DNA of 64,000 nucleotides from Flavobacterium turcicum (GTDB lineage: Bacteria; Bacteroidota; Bacteroidia; Flavobacteriales; Flavobacteriaceae): contig NZ_JAAOBY010000001.1 of NCBI RefSeq assembly GCF_011365745.1, forward strand, positions 1 through 64,000. The letters run 5' to 3'. A model generated the notes under the pieces. The model did no database searches. It saw only the letters and a program-made list of their open reading frames with translations, and was not told where the DNA came from. Within the stretch, counting starts at the first letter, position 1. Each line of letters opens with the position of its first letter. This document shows, one piece after another, positions 8,999 through 16,446 of the stretch. The position numbers and the translations under genes are program-made.

Positions 8999-10051
8999 TT
9001 ATAATGCTTTAAATTTGTAAATAGTTTTATGATAGTACAGTTCGCCCTTATCTAATTCACAAGAAGGAAAATGCGAGTGATTGGGCGCATCTGGAAAATT
9101 TTGAGTTTCAAAACAAACACCGCTCAAGGCTGTATAATCGGCGCCTTCTTTTCCTTTTAATTGCGAAAAACAATTTCCGCCCACGTACACATGAACAGCT
9201 GGTTGATTTGTGAAAACCGACATCTTTAAGGTTTTGGTACTGTTGTACAAGCTGGCAGCATATTCTTTAACTTGATTTAAGACGAAAGTATTGTCTATCT
9301 TGCTTGGGCAAAGTCTACCCTCTGAAAAATCAAAAGGGCAATTGGCCACATTTAAAAATTTACCCGTTGGAATTCCAGACGAAATCGTGTCTAAAATGCG
9401 TTGCGACTTAATTTTTAATTCATGATTCACAACTGTTGCTGCTTGCCCATCTAAATTAAAATAACTGTGATGCGTCAAGTTGATAATGGTTTTCGCAGTT
9501 GTATGGGCAATATACTCTAATGCCAATTCATTCGTTTCAGTTAAAGTATAAGTTAAATCAATATGTAACTCTCCCGGAAAACCGTTATCGCCATCAGGAC
9601 TTATGTGACTTAAAGTAACCGAAGGGTTTTTACCTTCTGTTCGTTTTTTGATCACCCAATTTTTTTGACTGAAACTATTTGATCCGCCGTGCAATGTATT
9701 TCCGTTCGAATTGGTACCCAAATTAATTGTTGCTCCGTCCAGCGAAAAAGCACCCTCGTTGATACGACCTGCAAACCGACCTATAGTAGCCCCAAAATAA
9801 GGTGCACTTGGCAAATCAAACGATTTGAGGTATTGTTCTAAAGTTTCGAAACCCAAAACCACATCTACACTACTCTCATCCTTTAATGGCACTTTCAAAC
9901 TAGTTAGCGTAGCACCGTAAGTGATAATTTTGGCTACAAGACCATTTCCATTTTTTAGTTCACATTCAAAAACAGCTGATCCATCGGCGAGAACACCAAA
10001 CGATTTGACAGCAGAATTAGAATTAAAATGTGATTTATGTTTTATTTTCAT
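8999..10051 (-). CDS. galM: Aldose 1-epimerase (galactose mutarotase)
   Basis: This enzyme interconverts alpha and beta anomers of galactose ahead of galactokinase. The 350-residue protein carries HGG at 121-123, the catalytic His195 in NLTHHSYFNL and the catalytic base Glu315 in FETQNFPDAPN. No signal peptide is evident, so it is probably cytoplasmic. It is the first gene of the minus-strand galactose operon. A TAnnTTTG box at 10077-10084 lies about 25 nt upstream, and a direct repeat lies beyond that. Confidence 0.94.
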   Translation of the reverse strand: MKIKHKSHFNSNSAVKSFGVLADGSAVFECELKNGNGLVAKIITYGATLTSLKVPLKDESSVDVVLGFETLEQYLKSFDLPSAPYFGATIGRFAGRINEGAFSLDGATINLGTNSNGNTLHGGSNSFSQKNWVIKKRTEGKNPSVTLSHISPDGDNGFPGELHIDLTYTLTETNELALEYIAHTTAKTIINLTHHSYFNLDGQAATVVNHELKIKSQRILDTISSGIPTGKFLNVANCPFDFSEGRLCPSKIDNTFVLNQVKEYAASLYNSTKTLKMSVFTNQPAVHVYVGGNCFSQLKGKEGADYTALSGVCFETQNFPDAPNHSHFPSCELDKGELYYHKTIYKFKAL

Positions 10052-10076
10052 GCTAAAATTATGAAATATGAAAAAT

Positions 10077-10084
10077 CAAAAATA
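10077..10084 (-). promoter_or_regulatory. -7 box of the galM operon promoter
   Basis: The minus strand reads TATTTTTG, matching TAnnTTTG. The predicted transcription start is about 20 nt before the galM ATG. The -33 region falls at about 10104-10106, where it meets the direct repeat at 10106-10122 and is itself not a good TTTG match, as might be expected for a regulated promoter. Confidence 0.55.
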
Positions 10085-10105
10085 AAGGAATTGTCAAATT
10101 ATACA

Positions 10106-10122
10106 TACCAGTACCTACCAGT
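10106..10122. promoter_or_regulatory. Candidate operator: two TACCAGT copies spaced 10 bp
   Basis: TACCAGT occurs at 10106-10112 and again at 10116-10122, exactly one helical turn apart, between the divergent GntR-type regulator and galM. It abuts the -33 region of galM and lies just upstream of a TATCTTG sequence at 10128 that may serve the regulator. Position and spacing suggest a binding site for the regulator; this is inference. Confidence 0.45.
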
Positions 10123-10153
10123 TTTTGTATCTTGCACTAAAATTAGCATACAA

Positions 10154-11152
10154 ATGAAATTAATTTCGATTCAAAACAACATTGGAATTCCAAAATACAA
10201 GCAAATTGTCTCCTCAATTGAACAAGTAATTGCCGACAAAAAAATTAAAAAAGGAGATGCTCTTCCATCTGTAAACAAGGTCTGTATGGAGTTTTCATTG
10301 TCTCGAGATACCGTTTTACAAGCTTACGAGGAATTAAAAAAGAGAGGGATAATTTATGCCATTCCTGGAAAAGGATACTACATCAAAAGTATTGAAACTA
10401 CTATCAAACAAAGGATTTTTTTACTATTTGATGAGTTAAACATCTTTAAAGAAGACTTATACAATTCGTTTTTAGAGAGCATTGGAGCTGATGTACAAGT
10501 AGATATTTTTTTCCATCATTTTAACCCAACTGTTTTTCAGAAACTAATTAATGATAGCAACGGAAATTACACTAAGTATATCATTATGCCAACCAGTTTA
10601 GCAGATGCGGCGGCTTGTATAAAAACCCTACCAGTTAATGAAGTATTTATCCTAGACCAAACCAACGCCGAATTATCAGACTACCCAGCGGTGTATCAAA
10701 ATTTTGTAAAAGATATTTATAATGGATTACTCAAGGGGCAAAACCAGTTGAGTTCCTACCAAAAATTAATTATGATTTTTCCTGGATTTCGAGAACCTTT
10801 GGGAATGAAAACAGGTTTTGAAAAATTTTGTTCAGACTTTGGTTTAAGCCACGAAATTATCACCAAAATGCAAAACCGCACCATTCAAAAAGGCGAAGTA
10901 TACATTATTCCGAGTGATCGAGATTTAGTTGAAGTAATCGAAAAAGCAAAAACACAACAATTACAACTAGGTATTGATTATGGTATTATTTCCTATAATG
11001 AAACTCCTTTAAAAAAAGTAGTTGAAAACGGAATCACCACCATTTCTACTGACTTTAAACTCATGGGAAGCTTACTAGCCGATATGATTTTGAAAGGAAA
11101 AAAAGGACAAATTGAGAATAAAAGCGCATTGATACTTCGGAATTCTTTGTAA
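10154..11152 (+). CDS. GntR-family regulator with sugar-binding-like C-terminal domain
   Basis: From the ATG at 10154 the protein has 332 residues. Residues about 10-80 form a GntR winged helix (GDALPSVNKVCMEF, SRDTVLQAYEELKKRGI, PGKGYYI). The rest resembles the periplasmic-binding-like effector domain found in AraR-type regulators, ending in the LADMILKG pattern typical of LacI/AraR C-termini. An in-frame start at 10037 would overlap galM, so 10154 is preferred. The gene is divergent from the galactan operon, which it probably controls in response to galactose or an oligosaccharide. Confidence 0.88.
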   Translation: MKLISIQNNIGIPKYKQIVSSIEQVIADKKIKKGDALPSVNKVCMEFSLSRDTVLQAYEELKKRGIIYAIPGKGYYIKSIETTIKQRIFLLFDELNIFKEDLYNSFLESIGADVQVDIFFHHFNPTVFQKLINDSNGNYTKYIIMPTSLADAAACIKTLPVNEVFILDQTNAELSDYPAVYQNFVKDIYNGLLKGQNQLSSYQKLIMIFPGFREPLGMKTGFEKFCSDFGLSHEIITKMQNRTIQKGEVYIIPSDRDLVEVIEKAKTQQLQLGIDYGIISYNETPLKKVVENGITTISTDFKLMGSLLADMILKGKKGQIENKSALILRNSL

Positions 11153-11157
11153 TAAAA

Positions 11158-11185
11158 AAAATCCGCTTCTTTCGAAGCGGATTTT
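11158..11185. terminator. Terminator shared by the regulator and tRNA-Leu
   Basis: A 12-bp perfect stem (11158-11169 with 11174-11185, loop TTTC) has a long A-run on its left, giving a T-run on the minus strand after the tRNA, and a short T-run on its right. It lies between the convergent regulator and tRNA genes. Confidence 0.8.
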
Positions 11186-11186
11186 G

Positions 11187-11266
11187 TACCCGGAGCCGGA
11201 GTCGAACCGGCACGGTTTCCCACAGGTGTTTGAGACCAGCGCGTCTACCAATTCCGCCATCCGGGC
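11187..11266 (-). tRNA. tRNA-Leu (anticodon CAA)
   Basis: The minus strand folds as a tRNA. The acceptor stem GCCCGGA pairs with TCCGGGT (a G-U at the first pair). The D-arm region contains GGTAGACGC, the anticodon loop CTCAAAC gives anticodon CAA, a variable arm follows as in class II tRNAs, and the T arm contains GGTTCGACTCC. The discriminator base is A and CCA is not encoded. The intrinsic terminator follows directly. Confidence 0.95.
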
Positions 11267-11402
11267 TTAGCAGACCGAAACGACAACAGCCGTTTCACGC
11301 AATAAAGAGACAAATGGTGGTAGCCAAGTGCCTTTATCTTTAACACGGTGCAAATGTAAAAAATATATTTAATAGTCCAACAAAAAATACTTAATTTTTT
11401 CC

Positions 11403-11432
11403 TTTCAGAGTTGAATAAATTTCATAAATTTG
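11403..11432 (+). promoter_or_regulatory. Promoter of prs
   Basis: A TAAATTTG box at 11425-11432 matches TAnnTTTG, with TTTC at 11403-11406 as a possible -33 element 18 nt upstream. Transcription would begin near 11438, giving a leader of about 115 nt. Confidence 0.55.
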
Positions 11433-11433
11433 C

Positions 11434-11475
11434 ACCTCGGTAAAAACACAACACACAACTAACTACAACCGAGGT
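11434..11475 (+). promoter_or_regulatory. Inverted repeat at the start of the prs leader
   Basis: ACCTCGGT (11434-11441) is perfectly complementary to ACCGAGGT (11468-11475) with a 26-nt A/C-rich loop. It overlaps the predicted transcription start and so may be an RNA hairpin at the 5' end or a DNA site. Its role is unknown. Confidence 0.35.
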
Positions 11476-11551
11476 AAATACATAAAAAGAAGCCAAAATA
11501 CAGTTTGGATTTTTTGAAACAATTTTAACTTCGGGATTAAACAACAACTAA

Positions 11552-12493
11552 ATGTCACACCTAGAACCAGAAGCTAAAATATTTGCTTGTTCGCAAAGTG
11601 TTTATCTTGCTGAGAAAATAGCAAAAGAATACGGAATTCCTTTAGGGAAAATCACCATGTCAAAATACAGCGACGGTGAATTTCAACCTTCGTACGAAGA
11701 GTCAATTAGAGGATTACGCGTATTTATTGTTTGCTCTACTTTTCCAACAGCAGATAATTTAATGGAATTATTACTAATGATTGATGCTGCAAAAAGAGCT
11801 TCAGCCAGACACATAACTGCTGTAATTCCTTATTTTGGCTGGGCAAGACAAGATAGAAAAGACAAGCCTAGAGTTCCGATTGGAGCTAAGTTAGTAGCTA
11901 ATTTATTAGATGCTGCGGGCGCAACAAGAGTAATGACCATGGATTTGCACGCTGATCAAATTCAAGGATTTTTTGAAAAACCAGTAGATCACCTTTTCGC
12001 ATCTACTATCTTTTTACCATACGTAAAAAGCTTAGAACTTGACAATTTAACAATTGCTTCGCCTGATATGGGTGGTTCAAAAAGAGCTTATGCCTATTCT
12101 AAATTTTTAGAATCGGATGTAGTAATTTGCTACAAACAGCGAAAAGCTGCCAACGTGATTGACACGATGGAACTAATCGGAGAGGTTAAAGGTCGCAACG
12201 TCATTCTTGTGGATGATATGATTGATACCGGAGGCACTTTGGCGAAAGCCGCCGATCTAATGATTGAAAAAGGAGCTTTGAGCGTACGTGCTATTTGTAC
12301 ACACGCCATTCTATCTGGTGATGCTTATGAGAAAATTGAAAACTCTAAGTTGAGCGAATTAATAGTTACCGATTCTATTCCGTTAAAGAAAGAGTCAAAC
12401 AAAATAAGAGTGTTGAGCTGTGCTCCACTTTTTGCCGAAGTAATGCACATGGTACACCATAACAATTCGATTAGCGGAAAGTTTATCATGTAA
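11552..12493 (+). CDS. prs: Ribose-phosphate pyrophosphokinase
   Basis: This enzyme makes PRPP from ribose-5-phosphate and ATP for nucleotide, histidine and tryptophan synthesis. At 313 residues it is the expected length. It contains the divalent-cation motif DLHADQIQGFF and the PRPP-binding loop VILVDDMIDTGGT. The leader is about 115 nt with a small inverted repeat at its beginning. It is followed after 126 nt by rplY; the gap contains a palindromic repeat rather than an obvious terminator. Confidence 0.96.
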   Translation: MSHLEPEAKIFACSQSVYLAEKIAKEYGIPLGKITMSKYSDGEFQPSYEESIRGLRVFIVCSTFPTADNLMELLLMIDAAKRASARHITAVIPYFGWARQDRKDKPRVPIGAKLVANLLDAAGATRVMTMDLHADQIQGFFEKPVDHLFASTIFLPYVKSLELDNLTIASPDMGGSKRAYAYSKFLESDVVICYKQRKAANVIDTMELIGEVKGRNVILVDDMIDTGGTLAKAADLMIEKGALSVRAICTHAILSGDAYEKIENSKLSELIVTDSIPLKKESNKIRVLSCAPLFAEVMHMVHHNNSISGKFIM

Positions 12494-12495
12494 TT

Positions 12496-12583
12496 TTTAG
12501 TCCCTAGTGATTAGTACTTAGTAGAGTGGCTATGATCTAGAGTCAAAAACTAAGGACTTAGAACTAGCAGCTAAGGACTTAAA
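12496..12583. repeat. Imperfect palindromic intergenic repeat (prs-rplY)
   Basis: The left arm contains TAGTCCCTAGTGATTAGTAC and the right arm repeats the units CTAAGGACTTA and ACTAGCAGCTAAGGACTTA, roughly inverted to the left arm. It is built from variants of a 7-8 bp unit. It could form a long imperfect hairpin in the prs-rplY transcript. A similar design with different units is seen between atpD and atpC. Confidence 0.55.
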
Positions 12584-12619
12584 AAAAGAGTTTAATTAAT
12601 AACTATATAAATATTTAAA

Positions 12620-13231
12620 ATGAAATCGATTACAATTAAAGGATCAGAAAGAGAAAGCGTGGGCAAAGTAGCTACTAAAGCCTTACGTAATGCTGGATTG
12701 GTTCCTTGCGTATTATACGGAGGAAGTCAAGCAGTTCATTTCTCAGCAGAAGTAATGGCATTCAAAAACTTGGTTTACACTCCAAACGCGCACACAGTTG
12801 TGATCGATCTTGGAAACGGAAAATCATTCAATGCTGTTTTACAAGACATTCAAGTACACCCAGTATCTGACAAAATTTTACACATTGACTTCTTTCAAAT
12901 CTTTGATGACAAAGAAATCACTATGGAAGTTCCTGTGAAAATCGTAGGAAAATCTAAAGGTGTTATGGCAGGTGGTGATTTACGTATGAACAACCGTAAA
13001 TTAAAAGTAAGAGCGCTTCCTAAAGATCTTCCTGATTTTGTTGAGGCTGACATTACTCCACTTGACATGGGTAACAAATTGTACGTTACTAAAGTACCTA
13101 CACCAAACTTCAAAATCATGCACCCAGACAACACAGTAATTTGTCAAGTGAAGATTTCTCGTGCGGCTATGAAAGCAGCTCAAGAAGCAGCAAAAGCAGC
13201 AAAAGCTCCTGCAAAAGGAAAGAAAAAATAA
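12620..13231 (+). CDS. rplY: 50S ribosomal protein L25 (CTC form)
   Basis: This 203-residue protein has the L25 5S-rRNA-binding domain (about residues 1-90) followed by the C-terminal CTC/TL5 domain (about 95-180), and ends in an Ala/Lys-rich tail. This longer form is usual outside the short E. coli L25. It follows prs and precedes pth, a common neighbourhood in many bacteria. A terminator with a T-run follows at 13252. Confidence 0.95.
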   Translation: MKSITIKGSERESVGKVATKALRNAGLVPCVLYGGSQAVHFSAEVMAFKNLVYTPNAHTVVIDLGNGKSFNAVLQDIQVHPVSDKILHIDFFQIFDDKEITMEVPVKIVGKSKGVMAGGDLRMNNRKLKVRALPKDLPDFVEADITPLDMGNKLYVTKVPTPNFKIMHPDNTVICQVKISRAAMKAAQEAAKAAKAPAKGKKK

Positions 13232-13251
13232 TTTTTTTCAATCATACATCA

Positions 13252-13283
13252 AAGCGTCAGTTGCAAAACTGGCGCTTTTTTTT
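13252..13283 (+). terminator. Terminator after rplY
   Basis: An 11-bp stem with one G-U pair (13252-13262 with 13267-13277, loop GCAA) is followed by a T-run. Confidence 0.85.
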
Positions 13284-13342
13284 GCTTTTTAGTTTTTGAT
13301 GTCAATTTTAAGGAGCAGCTAAACTATTTTATTACAGCTATT

Positions 13343-13435
13343 TTGTCCCGCTTTCCGTTACAATCTTTTTGTCCGCAAAAAAATGCGCACAAAAAGGATT
13401 TTCACTCCAATCGGGGCTACGACACACTACTTTTG
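13343..13435 (+). repeat. Possible dispersed Flavobacterium intergenic sequence
   Basis: This is a non-coding-looking stretch from CCCGCTTTCCG to ATCGGGGCTACGACAC. From memory it resembles sequence that recurs between genes in Flavobacterium genomes, where it is often mis-called as a short ORF. No second copy is in this window. It ends in a TAnnTTTG box (13428-13435) with no recognisable gene right after it. Confidence 0.35.
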
Positions 13436-13505
13436 CATCTCAGACGATTGCCTAAGCAAAGCTTTAAATATCGGCAACAGCATAGCCATTTTATTGAATT
13501 AAGCT

Positions 13506-13513
13506 TACTTTTG
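13506..13513 (+). promoter_or_regulatory. -7 box of pth
   Basis: TACTTTTG ends only 4 nt before the ATG at 13518, so transcription is predicted to start at or next to that ATG. Either the mRNA is leaderless or translation starts at the in-frame ATG at 13578. Confidence 0.5.
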
Positions 13514-13517
13514 CAAC

Positions 13518-14144
13518 ATGATACAATGGATTTTAAATCTTTTCTCAACCTCAAAACAAGAGACCAATAGCAATAGCATGAAGAAATTTTTAATAGTAGG
13601 ACTTGGCAACATCGGTGCCGAATATGTAAACACTAGACACAACATCGGTTTTAAAGTACTTGACTTTTTAGCCAAAAAAGAAGGCATTCAATTCGAAACC
13701 GTAAAACTTGGCGCATTAGCAAAATATAGTTTTAAAGGTAGAGCCTTTTTCTTGCTTAAACCCAACACCTATATGAACCTGAGCGGCAAAGCCATCAAAT
13801 ATTGGATGGATCAAGAAAACATTCCGCTGGAAAACATCTTAGTCATCACTGATGATTTGAACCTTTCATTTGGCACCATTCGCATTCGTCAAAAAGGAAG
13901 CGATGGCGGACACAACGGTTTAAAAAACACCAATCTCGTACTTAATACGCAACAATACGCTCGTTTTAGATTTGGAATTAGCGACGAATTTAAAAAAGGA
14001 AAACAAGTAGATTATGTGCTTGGCGACTGGAACGATGCAGAACAAGCTGCCTTACCGGAACGTTTAGAAGTAGCTAGCGAAATCATAAAATCATTTGGAA
14101 CAGCTGGTATTGAGATCACTATGACCACATATAATGGAAAATAA
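13518..14144 (+). CDS. pth: Peptidyl-tRNA hydrolase
   Basis: This enzyme releases peptides from peptidyl-tRNA dropped by ribosomes. The 208-residue frame contains LIVGLGNIGAEYVNTRHNIGF with the catalytic His, the motif KPNTYMNLSG, and GSDGGHNGL. Bacterial Pth proteins usually begin near MKKFLIVGLGN, which is the ATG at 13578 (188 residues). The first 20 residues are an extension that may or may not be translated, because the promoter box sits just before 13518. Confidence 0.94.
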   Translation: MIQWILNLFSTSKQETNSNSMKKFLIVGLGNIGAEYVNTRHNIGFKVLDFLAKKEGIQFETVKLGALAKYSFKGRAFFLLKPNTYMNLSGKAIKYWMDQENIPLENILVITDDLNLSFGTIRIRQKGSDGGHNGLKNTNLVLNTQQYARFRFGISDEFKKGKQVDYVLGDWNDAEQAALPERLEVASEIIKSFGTAGIEITMTTYNGK

Positions 14145-14256
14145 AAGACAGGCAAGCCCTTTTGGGATAAAAAAAATTAGTAATTTTAAAATCTAATTTC
14201 ATTTTGTACAAATAAAAGAATGGCAAAATAAGTTGAAACGCAAGCCAAAACCATGT

Positions 14257-14264
14257 TAATTTCG
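14257..14264 (+). promoter_or_regulatory. Weak -7 box before the M43 protease
   Basis: TAATTTCG differs from TAnnTTTG at one position, and a TTG lies 22 nt upstream (14232-14234). The start codon follows about 35 nt downstream. Confidence 0.3.
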
Positions 14265-14299
14265 TAAATAGTACAACTCACGTCCCAAAAATACCACAC

Positions 14300-16345
14300 A
14301 TGAAAAAATTTACTTTCCTTTTGTTACTTATTATAGTTGCACATCACTCGAGTTATGCACAATCAAATGTAGAAGTAACTCTTTTTGGTAAAAAAAAGTC
14401 CGTACAAGCAGGAAAAGTAATTCGTTGTGCGTCGACAGAATATGAGGAATATTTAAAAGCATCAAACCCACAGCGACTTTCAACACAAGAATTCGAACAA
14501 TGGCTTGCGCCAAAAGTACAACTAGAACAAGCTAGAAAGAGAAACTCAAACAAAACAGCAAAGACTAGTGCAGTAATTACAATTCCTGTTGTTGTCCATG
14601 TAATTCATAATGGCGACGCTGTAGGCAGTAACGAAAATTTGTTTGCAGAACAAATTTTTTCTCAAATTCGCGTATTAAATGAAGATTTTAGAAGAAAAGT
14701 AAGCACCCCAGGATTCAACACCAATCCGGTAGGCGCTGATACTGAAATTGAATTCGCATTAGCCAAAAGAGATCCTGCTGGAGTTTTTACAAATGGAATA
14801 AACAGAGTAAATTTAGGAAAAAGTAGCTGGTCAGATGAAGAAATCAAAAACACATTAAAACCTCAAACACAATGGAACCCCGAAAAATATTTAAATATTT
14901 GGGTAGTCAACTTTACACAAACCGGTGTATTAGGTTTCGCTCAATTCCCGACCCAATCAGGACTTAATGGATTAAATAGCGATGAAACAGATGCTAATAC
15001 TGACGGAATTGTGGTACAATATCAATATTTTGGGTCAAAATCCTATTTCCCATCAGGCACATATGGCCCTATTTATGATCAAGGCAGAACAGCGACTCAT
15101 GAAGTAGGGCATTATTTAGGACTTCGACATATTTGGGGCGATGGGAATAAAAGTATTGACGGGTGTACTGTTGATGATTTTTGCGAAGATACTCCTAATG
15201 CAGCCACAGACAATGCTGGCTGCCCAACAAACGTAGATTCCTGCATCAACTCTCCTGGATTAGACATGGTAGAAAACTACATGGATTATACCGATGATAT
15301 TTGCATGAATATATTTACTGGAGACCAAAAAACAAGAATGATTACCGTAATGAATAACTCACCACGCAGAGCATCATTAAAAACCTCAGATGCGCTTACT
15401 CCTGGCGTGATACTAAATCATGATGGTGCAATTGCAATTTCTAACTTAAACATTCAAAAGTGCAGCAACAGTTTTACTCCTGTAATTATTTTAGAAAACA
15501 AAGGAAATGCCGCACTAACTGCTGCTACAATTCGTTACAGTATTGACAACACCAATTTACAAACCTTAAATTGGACTGGTAATTTAGACACAAATGCATC
15601 TGTAACCTTAACATTAAATACACTAACAACAAGTGGTGGAACTCATAATTTTAACGCAACAATTTTAAATGTTAATAACACAACAGATCAAAATACTGCT
15701 AATAACAGCGCCGACCAAACTTTTAAAATTGACAAAAACATTGCAAGTACCATAGTCAATTTTACCCTACAAAATGATCGATTTGGCTCTGAAACTACTT
15801 GGTTACTTACTAATTCAGCAGGTACCATTTTATATAGTGGCGGACCTTACACTGATATTGCAAGAGCACAGCCTCTACCCGCTCCAGTAAAAGAAACATT
15901 TGTCTTAGCAAATAATGACTGTTATACTTTTACCATAAATGATGATGCCGCTGACGGGGTGTGTTGCGATTGGGGCGAAGGATCTTACACCTTGGCCACT
16001 CCAACCAATGAAGTAATAGTGACTGGTGGCGCTTTTTTAGATACAGAATCAACCAATTTTAGAATAGGAACTCTTGGAACAAATTCAATTGATACACTGC
16101 AAAATACTGTGATTTATCCTAATCCAACAACAGATATCCTAAACGTTAGCTTTGACACTAACAGTCTTGATTACCCAACATCATACAACATCATCAATCT
16201 TTTAGGGCAAACAATACGAACAAAAACAATAGATGTTAAGCAAGAATTACAAATTAATGTTGCCAACTTAGCACAAGGCATGTACTTTTTACAACTTGTC
16301 AAAAACGGATCAAGTAGACAAACCATTCCTTTCGTTAAGAAATAA
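14300..16345 (+). CDS. Secreted M43-family zinc metalloprotease with T9SS sorting domain
   Basis: This 681-residue protein is a pappalysin/cytophagalysin-type (MEROPS M43) metalloprotease. It has a signal peptide (about 1-20), a propeptide-like region, and the catalytic motif HEVGHYLGLRH with zinc ligands His267, His271 and His277 and Glu268, followed by a Met-turn in VENYMDYTDD. A beta-sandwich region follows, and the C-terminal 75 residues begin VIYPNPTTD and end in a Lys, a typical type A sorting domain for export by the type IX system. It is expected to be secreted or surface attached. The gene stands alone, with a terminator right after it. Confidence 0.93.
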   Translation: MKKFTFLLLLIIVAHHSSYAQSNVEVTLFGKKKSVQAGKVIRCASTEYEEYLKASNPQRLSTQEFEQWLAPKVQLEQARKRNSNKTAKTSAVITIPVVVHVIHNGDAVGSNENLFAEQIFSQIRVLNEDFRRKVSTPGFNTNPVGADTEIEFALAKRDPAGVFTNGINRVNLGKSSWSDEEIKNTLKPQTQWNPEKYLNIWVVNFTQTGVLGFAQFPTQSGLNGLNSDETDANTDGIVVQYQYFGSKSYFPSGTYGPIYDQGRTATHEVGHYLGLRHIWGDGNKSIDGCTVDDFCEDTPNAATDNAGCPTNVDSCINSPGLDMVENYMDYTDDICMNIFTGDQKTRMITVMNNSPRRASLKTSDALTPGVILNHDGAIAISNLNIQKCSNSFTPVIILENKGNAALTAATIRYSIDNTNLQTLNWTGNLDTNASVTLTLNTLTTSGGTHNFNATILNVNNTTDQNTANNSADQTFKIDKNIASTIVNFTLQNDRFGSETTWLLTNSAGTILYSGGPYTDIARAQPLPAPVKETFVLANNDCYTFTINDDAADGVCCDWGEGSYTLATPTNEVIVTGGAFLDTESTNFRIGTLGTNSIDTLQNTVIYPNPTTDILNVSFDTNSLDYPTSYNIINLLGQTIRTKTIDVKQELQINVANLAQGMYFLQLVKNGSSRQTIPFVKK

Positions 16346-16369
16346 CAATTTATGTACTATTTTATATCA

Positions 16370-16397
16370 AAGGGCCGAAGTTTTCGGTCCTTTTTTA
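16370..16397 (+). terminator. Terminator after the M43 protease
   Basis: A 9-bp stem (16371-16379 with 16383-16391, one G-U pair) is followed by a T-run. Confidence 0.8.
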
Positions 16398-16417
16398 ATT
16401 ATATCAATTGTATAGCG

Positions 16418-16425
16418 TAAATTTG
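16418..16425 (+). promoter_or_regulatory. -7 box of ribF
   Basis: TAAATTTG matches TAnnTTTG. It lies downstream of the in-frame ATG at 16408, so that ATG cannot be the start of a transcript from this promoter. This supports the TTG at 16447 as the real ribF start. Confidence 0.5.
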
Positions 16426-16446
16426 CAGCATTATAAAACCCTTGCT

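Noticed and set aside
11277-11296. Hairpin (GAAACG/CGTTTC) just upstream of tRNA-Leu
   Set aside because: Only a 6-bp stem with an 8-nt loop and no T-run; too weak to call a feature.
13343-13570. A 75-codon frame upstream of and overlapping pth
   Set aside because: It covers a likely dispersed intergenic sequence and the pth promoter; no protein-like pattern.
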